Made by a program: the position numbers and the translations under genes | The notes under the pieces: model-generated | Told to the model about the DNA's origin: nothing | Databases searched by the model: none | The model's input: the letters and a program-made list of their open reading frames with translations, nothing else | Assembly (NCBI GenBank): GCA_022361315.1 | Contig: JAKSBB010001228.1 | Coordinates: 1 to 6,438 of the forward strand | DNA: 6,438 bases | DNA from: Desulfobacterales bacterium | GTDB lineage: Bacteria; Desulfobacterota; Desulfobacteria; Desulfobacterales; Desulfobacteraceae | Direction of reading: 5' to 3' | In this document: positions 6,106 to 6,438 of the stretch, one piece after another | Numbering within the stretch: position 1 is the first letter of the stretch | Layout of the letters: each line of letters begins with the position of its first letter

Positions 6106-6438
6106 TTAAAAGACCCCGTTCTTATTTCGGATATCCCCGCCGTTCATCCAGGCATAAAATCGCATGAATACATCAAGTGGTTGGATGGAATCCCAGTGTT
6201 CAACAATTTTTCCGTTTTCAATCCGCCAGGTATCTATGATGTTCATTCCTTTTTGGTCATTTCCCCGATCCTCTTTCTTCAGGGTTGCATGGGAATGAAA
6301 GGTGACATAATCACCATCCGCATAGATATGTTTTACGTCGTAGGTGTAATCCGGATAATCCTGAACAAATTCCCGGAGAAAACCGACGAGGCCCTGGATT
6401 TTATCCGGGAGATTTCTATTGTGCTGAATATATGAATC
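6106..6438 (-). CDS. SnoaL-like / NTF2-fold protein (partial, N-terminus beyond right edge)
   Basis: An open frame of 110 codons enters from the right edge and stops with TAA at 6108-6106. The visible part begins DSYIQHNRNLPD and contains YADGDYVTFHSHATL, DTWRIENGKIVEHWDSIQPL and a C-terminal FMRFYAWMNG stretch. The block Tyr-Ile-Gln-His-Asn, the Ala-Asp-Gly-Asp-Tyr-Val strand and the Glu-Asn-Gly-Lys-Ile-Val-Glu-His-Trp-Asp block are typical of bacterial SnoaL-like proteins of about 130-150 residues, so a few tens of residues are probably missing. Members are small cone-shaped alpha+beta folds; some are polyketide cyclases or isomerases and many have no known reaction, so no substrate is claimed. 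The stop codon directly abuts the ATG of the flavin oxidoreductase (TTTTAAATG), a sign of co-transcription and coupled translation. Confidence 0.82.
   Translation of the reverse strand, partial: DSYIQHNRNLPDKIQGLVGFLREFVQDYPDYTYDVKHIYADGDYVTFHSHATLKKEDRGNDQKGMNIIDTWRIENGKIVEHWDSIQPLDVFMRFYAWMNGGDIRNKNGVF

Noticed and set aside
6031..6435. Plus-strand open frame of 134 codons at the right edge
   Set aside because: It overlaps in antisense the SnoaL-like gene and the start of the oxidoreductase, both of which show family motifs; its own translation does not.

Overview
The window is protein-coding throughout, with no RNA genes, mobile elements or CRISPR. It suggests a Gram-negative bacterium of moderate G+C: one gene encodes a patatin with a lipoprotein signal suited to the outer membrane. 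The mix of formiminoglutamate metabolism, an iron-type alcohol dehydrogenase and an Old Yellow Enzyme relative would fit an anaerobic deltaproteobacterium (Desulfobacterota), but that placement is only an inference from gene content.

Layout. Bases 1-765 (minus) hold the first 255 codons of ftcD, glutamate formimidoyltransferase; the gene runs off the left edge. An AT-rich divergent intergenic region (766-1005) follows. It carries a near-perfect CTTGTATATACAAG-type palindrome, which resembles the operator of HutC, the histidine-utilisation repressor, placed just upstream of ftcD. It also carries a TTGACA-type promoter pointing right. From 1006 to 3564 (plus) lies a tight three-gene unit: a class I SAM-dependent methyltransferase, a zinc-dependent nucleoside/base deaminase, and a patatin-like phospholipase lipoprotein. 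After a short gap between converging genes (3565-3676), the rest of the window is a minus-strand unit read from right to left: a SnoaL-like/NTF2-fold protein (cut by the right edge), an Old Yellow Enzyme-type NADH:flavin oxidoreductase, and an iron-containing alcohol dehydrogenase.

How the genes work together. ftcD passes the formimino group of formiminoglutamate, the last histidine-degradation intermediate, to tetrahydrofolate. The methyltransferase-deaminase-patatin set is probably co-transcribed, but no shared pathway can be read from it. The SnoaL-OYE-ADH set looks like a small redox cassette acting on an unsaturated or carbonyl substrate.

The main oddity is in the flavin oxidoreductase. 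Its reading frame breaks at a run of seven A's (minus strand, 5306-5312), and one extra A restores a normal full-length enzyme of 375 residues. The break lies exactly on an A AAA AAC heptamer, where a -1 ribosomal slip would also restore the frame. A homopolymer indel, real or from sequencing, is the simplest explanation. I see no convincing wholly new system in this window.
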